Assembly: GCA_031772625.1 (NCBI GenBank)
Contig: CM062805.1
Location: 511,046,102-511,110,101, forward strand
Source of the DNA: Pinus tabuliformis
Taxonomy: Eukaryota > Streptophyta > Pinopsida > Pinales > Pinaceae
DNA: 64,000 nt
Direction of reading: 5' to 3'
The notes beneath the pieces were generated by a model. The model was not told where the DNA came from. It searched no databases and saw nothing but the letters and a program-made list of their open reading frames with translations. Position numbers and translations under genes: made by a program. Shown here one piece after another: positions 59,840 to 64,000 of this stretch. How positions within the stretch are numbered: position 1 is the first letter of the stretch; every line of letters starts with the position of its first letter.

Positions 59840-60446
59840 TGTAGGTTTTAACCCCGTACATAAATTACCTGCATACGAATTCTAAAACAAGGAAAGTAAA
59901 CAATGCAAAAGCATAAGACATAAAACACATATACAGAGAGATTTTCCCCTGGATCTCAAAACCGGGACTACCAGCTTGATTTTTCATTGTGTTCCTTTCA
60001 ATGTTACAACACATATTTATATACGCCGAAGCATCCAATACCATCGACCGAAAACCATCACGTCCAAAACCATGTGTGAAAAATCATGCACAAAACCATA
60101 GGTAGGTCCTCCCAATCTAATATAGGGTCCAAAAACAAAATTTTCTGGGGCGTTGCCCCGGACCCCATAAAGTGGGGTTACCTGCACCCTTCAAACCCCC
60201 TATGATCCACCCACTACAAAATCGGCATAACGAAGGGGGGGCTTTGCACCCCTTATAACCCCCTGGTTAACTACGTGGGCTAGTCGTGGAAAGAATACGG
60301 CACTAGATTGGTGGGGGTGGGTCTAAATAGAGTGCCTTTTAGGGATATATGGGTGCGCGGTCTGTGTAGGGAGGAGCGGGAGAGGTTGATCGAGCGAGAA
60401 AGCCCTAATATGGGTGAGCAATATAGTGCCATAACACAACCCAACA
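59840..60446 (-). repeat. Element F right LTR (5' LTR in element orientation)
   Basis: 607 bp, tgtaggttttaacc...cccaaca. It is longer than the left LTR because of the insert at 60299-60430. Followed by ccaac. Confidence 0.9.
60299..60430. mobile_element. MITE-like insert in the right LTR of F
   Basis: 132 bp absent from the left LTR of F. The ends are inverted copies: ggcactagattg on the left and, as complement of the right end, ggcactatattg, so about 11 of 12 bases pair. A cacta...tagtg core is present. The flanks (aata and ataa) could be a 2-3 bp duplication. Too short to code; it fits a non-autonomous DNA transposon, either CACTA-type or PIF/Harbinger-type. Confidence 0.65.
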
Positions 60447-61135
60447 CCAACTTCATCTCTACCATGGAAAGGGTCACACATCTCTCTCATTTTGTAAAAA
60501 ATACCCATTTAGTCATTACATAAATTTATTAATAGATATAAAGTTGGCACTAAAATATTTTTCTTATATTTAAAGTAGAACTTCATCTTAAACATTGAAA
60601 AAATGACACATCTCGAGTACACAACACTGGTGTAAAAATAATAAATTTTTTACTTTTAATTACTTTATATCTCTCAATAGTTTTTCTATATATATATATA
60701 TATAGAAAATTGGTATTATTTTTTAATTTAAAATGGGAATTGAAATACCCATGTTGGAAGGAATTATGCATTTCTTTCATAGTGGCAAGTAGTGACGAAC
60801 TATTTAGGAAATAAGAAGTTCCCTCTCTTACATAATTATATTACTAAGATTGAAATATAACTGTTTGTTCTTAATATTCTTTTAGAATTCTAAATATAAA
60901 TTCCATGTTGAGCATGGAATGAATTACACATAACACAAAACACATATATCCATGGAATTAAAAAGTTTTCTCATATAAAATTATTTTATGTAAGATGGAT
61001 ATTTGAATATTTTATACCACATGAGGACTCCATGTTTAGGATTAAATAGATTATGCATGTTTTTCATATTGAGTTATAACGACCAATTTTTTATGTAAAA
61101 GGTACCTTTGAACAAAATAATTATAATTTTTTAAA

Positions 61136-61360
61136 TGTATAGAAGAATTACCATTTAAGTTTGTCTTCTATCCAATTAGTATGGGGTCCATTCTCATAAC
61201 TATCACTATAACCTTCCTTTAAGTGGATGGTGTGCCTCCCAACACAGGGCCACACTAAACAACCAGATTTCACTAAAACAAAACCTTGTTACCAGGAATG
61301 AAAACCTTGTTACAAGGAATGAAATTCAAATTTCTTTATGGTCGTTTAGGTTCTAATAAA
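61136..61360. other. Spacer between repeat Y and repeat Z copy 2
   Basis: No gene. A 21-bp unit, aaaccttgttac(c/a)aggaatga, is doubled at about 61283-61323. Confidence 0.6.
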
Positions 61361-61866
61361 TTTCAATTTGAAATTTATACTTAATCATCTGATCAAGTGA
61401 TTGTATTATGAAGTTCATATTTACAGGTTTCCAGAGCCCTCTTTTCAATACTCGCTGAGCCTATTGTTAATTTGGACTTCCGTATTTAGCATATTGATCA
61501 TTTAATATATACAAACCCTTCGAATTTAGAAGAATACGAAAACAGCTTATATAAAAACAAAGAAAATAAATATTGAGCTTTGAAGATTTTGAAAAGTACT
61601 TTATACAAAATGTTGTACTATCAAATTTATACCTTGGGAGTAGAAAGGAGGAGCCTATGTGAGAGAAATTAGGAATCCATGTCGATTAACTAAATATTTT
61701 ATACAATACTCCGTACGCATGCCACTGTTTATCCGTCTATCTTTCGTATAACTTGTGTTGAGTTAGTGAAAGTGCTTTTCACATGAAGTACTCCACTGTC
61801 CATCCCTTCATTAACTTGCGTATTATGCGTAATTTACATAATGTGAATGGATATATGTGGATTTTA

Positions 61867-62157
61867 CGGAGGTTTGCCATTACACCAAAATTTGTAGGTG
61901 TTGGTAAACGTTATAAATTATTAATTGGGATTTTCACTTTGCAAATTACAGATTCCATAGAGGTGCAGTGATTCTTCCAATACATTCTCTCAAACTCAAT
62001 TCAGGGGAATCCAACCTGGATCCACGCTCTGATACCATTTGGAGGTTTGCTGTGACAACAAAACCCGTTGGTATTGGTAAACGTTACAAATCAGTACTAG
62101 AATCCCTAGAGTAAAAATTATGGATTCCATAAAGGTGCAGTGATTCTTGCAACAACA
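61867..62157 (-). mobile_element. TRIM-like miniature LTR element in Z2
   Basis: Two 118-bp direct repeats (61867-61984 and 62040-62157, roughly 70-75% identical) flank only 55 bp. In the 55 bp, gctctgatacca (62026-62037) is the complement of the Met-type primer site and lies two bases from the right repeat. Beside the left repeat, the complement gagtttgagagaa is purine-rich. Repeats start tgt.ttg.aagaatcactgc and end gcaaacctcc(a) on the minus strand. The total, 291 bp, is in the size range of the smallest known TRIM/SMART elements. Z1 lacks it at the matching point (near 4320), giving an empty site. A clean target duplication is not visible. Old. Confidence 0.75.
62026..62037 (-). promoter_or_regulatory. 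Primer-binding site of the TRIM-like element
   Basis: The complement is an exact tggtatcagagc, preserved although the flanking repeats have diverged strongly. Confidence 0.8.
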
Positions 62158-62286
62158 TATTCAAATTTCCTACTGCCGCGGTTAAAAGTGAAGGCAGGCC
62201 AATGACGAGCAGGATAACTCTATACGTAACAAGGACGGTTAACCTGCTGCGATAAAGTTGAAAGCGTATCAGATTTTCCACTTCCA

Positions 62287-62810
62287 CATTTCATTTTATA
62301 TATATGTTGCTTCATCTAATGTTAAAGTCATCACTTTTCATTTCCTGCACTATAACTAAGGTTTCAAATGACATCAGGCATGACGACTATTTTGCGTTAT
62401 TGTGCATAGATGCGGATAGTGATATTTCCACCTTACCAAGTTTCCACATTTCAAATTTAATATACGTTGGTTTATTTAAAGTTAAGTCATCACGAAAGAT
62501 TTCCTGCACTATAATGTTTTAAATTTCAATTTCAATTGAGTGTATTTTGACGTTGAGAAGGTTTAATGATAATCTTTATATATATTCTTTTAGTCACGTG
62601 AAACTTTTTTGGGTGCGATTTCAGTAATGTTCTATTGAAATATTTTTCTTCGTTATGTTAATAACTCTTTCGTAAGAAATCCTTAATTCTGGCCAAGAAC
62701 TAAAAGAGGTAAATCACATTAAAAAAGTAAATATAAAGAAATTAAAGTTTGAAATGACATCAGGCATGACGACTATTTTGCCTTATTGTGAATAAATGTT
62801 GATACTGATA
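62287..62810. repeat. Local duplication inside Z2
   Basis: Segments at 62287-62430 and 62690-62810, with a partial one at 62440-62530, share cacatttca, taaagttaa(a)gtcatcac, tttcctgcactataa and the 28-bp island. Z1 has a single copy at about 4608-4760. Confidence 0.7.
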
Positions 62811-63760
62811 TAAACAAAGTTCGCTTCCTCGGTGGATCAGCAAGAATGTGTCTATTTCAAATGTTGAAAAAGATTTTTATTTGTCCTATTTCTCTTCAAA
62901 TTCAAAATAAGAGACAACAAATTGGAAAAATTAAGGACAACTTCCTGTCCTGTCTGTCTTAATATTTGCAAACGTGGTAGAAGCGAAAGGCACTAGAGAT
63001 AGAGAAACATCAGTCCTGTCTCTTTAGCCCACAGCCCATTATTATCAATTTTCGGTTGGGAAAGCATTGTAGACACTACGTGTATGATGCCCATGAATAT
63101 GGTAGGAACAATTTATATATTCTAAACCATAAATGTCGGATTTTATAAGCCCATTTCTTTGTGCTAACCGAAAAAGATGAACACTATAAAATATTTCCAT
63201 GATCTCCCTGAACTCACTTCTATCTCTGAGCCGACAGAGATAAAATACTTTAGACTGTTAACATGTTCAACATCCCCTACTTTTGATAACTGATGTTGAA
63301 TACTTTTGATACCCCATGTTTTGAACTTGCTAGTTCAATGTAACATGATGATAGGTTCCGGAAGTCAGATACCTGACTTTTTCGTTATCTTTGAAATATT
63401 TCAGAATCTTTGAAATATTTCAGAATTCGAAATTGAGATGACGGTGAAGAAGCAGTTGATTTCCACGTGACATAAATCATCAATATGTTCATTGTAATGG
63501 TCAATGTTTTAATTCAGTTGCTAACTTGTTAAAATTTAATAGTTTTTTAATTTCCTATAACTGGAAAGTTGTCTTAAAATACAATATATCAGAGGTTAAA
63601 AAACAAATTTTTACCCACCTAAATCAATTTATTTTAATTTGCTGTGTGTAAACTCTATGTTGAATAATGAATAAATATACATTTGAAAAAGAAGCCATTT
63701 AAATGCATCGAAGTGATTAAATTTCCAGACTTGCAAATCATTTCTTAGATTTTGTTTTTT

Positions 63761-64000
63761 TTAATATATTTTGAAATGCTATTTGTAACTCTATATTCAC
63801 TATTTATAAAATTACACATCTCCAATAAAAAATAAATTATCATATTATTGGTAGTCACTTGATGTGCTTTCTATTAAAAAATGGAAAGAAAAACTAGAAT
63901 GAAACTTACACATGGAAAGCTACAACTGGAGACTGCCCAAGAAGTACACTTCATCTCATTAATCGTTAAATTAGAAATATATAAATTTACATTCAATTTA
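63761..64000. other. AT-rich right edge
   Basis: No gene recognised. One Y-type motif (ctctatattcac...aaaattacacatctcc) lies near 63790-63825. Confidence 0.5.

Larger units (their letters stand above)
49717..60446 (-). mobile_element. Element F: Copia retrotransposon inserted in repeat Y, itself hosting G
   Basis: Minus-strand Copia element with LTRs 49717-50222 and 59840-60446 and a perfect target duplication ccaac (49712-49716, 60447-60451). Parts from its 5' side: Gag, protease, integrase, RT, RNase H. Element G sits between the two halves of the RT region. LTRs differ by about 9% in the stretch compared; the right LTR also holds a MITE-like insert and the left LTR an extra copy of about 30 bp. 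Heavily broken. Confidence 0.92.
61360..63760. repeat. Repeat Z, copy 2 (Z2)
   Basis: Direct-orientation relative of 3345-5880. Differences: it carries the TRIM-like element (61867-62157), lacks the 165-bp insertion of Z1, and has a segment around the 28-bp island duplicated (62287-62430 and 62690-62810). Conserved islands: 62366-62393, 62752-62779 and 63206-63237. No gene recognised. Confidence 0.75.

Noticed and set aside
60305-60523. Short plus-strand frame in the insert of the right F LTR
   Set aside because: It overlaps the MITE-like insert and LTR end; too short and without a domain to be a transposase.

Overview
This window looks like intergenic DNA from a large plant nuclear genome. 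It is almost entirely nested LTR retrotransposons set in AT-rich, decayed repeats. I recognise no host protein gene, tRNA or rRNA anywhere in the 64 kb. The density of old, mutually nested Ty3 and Copia elements, several with 9-16% divergence between their LTRs, fits a slow-turnover genome such as a gymnosperm (the H-type pol resembles elements I associate with conifers such as yew). That taxon guess is an inference and not proved here.

Layout from left to right. 1-2757: fragment H of a Ty3 element (+), cut by the window edge, with an RNase H-like domain upstream of its reverse transcriptase. 2758-6311: degenerate short repeats and AT-rich repeat Z1. 6312-46470: a retrotransposon complex built on element E (-), a gag-only element with 745-bp LTRs arranged as LTR-internal-LTR-partial internal. 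Four later elements sit in E: A (Ty3, +, 9183-23015) in the first internal region, B (chromovirus, +, 16106-22264) inside the 3' LTR of A, C (chromovirus, +, 26839-32733) inside the second LTR of E, and D (Athila/Tat-like Ty3, -, 35053-43511) inside the second internal region of E. 46471-61140: AT-rich repeat Y in two tandem copies, the second split by Copia element F (-, 49717-60446), which itself holds Copia element G (-, 51557-57093) and a short MITE-like insert. 61140-64000: repeat Z2, a direct-orientation relative of Z1, carrying a 291-bp TRIM-like miniature LTR element that is absent from Z1.

Boundaries rest on TG...CA LTR ends, primer-binding sites, polypurine tracts and 5-bp target duplications: A ttgca; B ggtgc; C gtgtg/gtgcg; D ctact/cttct; F ccaac; G aaaag. 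By-eye LTR divergence gives this order: E (about 12-16%) and A (12-14%), then D (about 10%) and F (about 9%), then C and G (about 4%), then B (about 2%). The nesting agrees with this order. All elements that encode proteins carry at least several breaks.

The most interesting signals are: the gag-only element E with its shared-LTR tandem structure and a conserved array of about 40 bp; the TRIM-like miniature with an empty-site control inside the window; 28-32 bp islands of near-perfect conservation inside the otherwise diverged Z repeats; a long unidentified ORF region in the env position of D; and the repeat-built coiled coil in the Gag of C.
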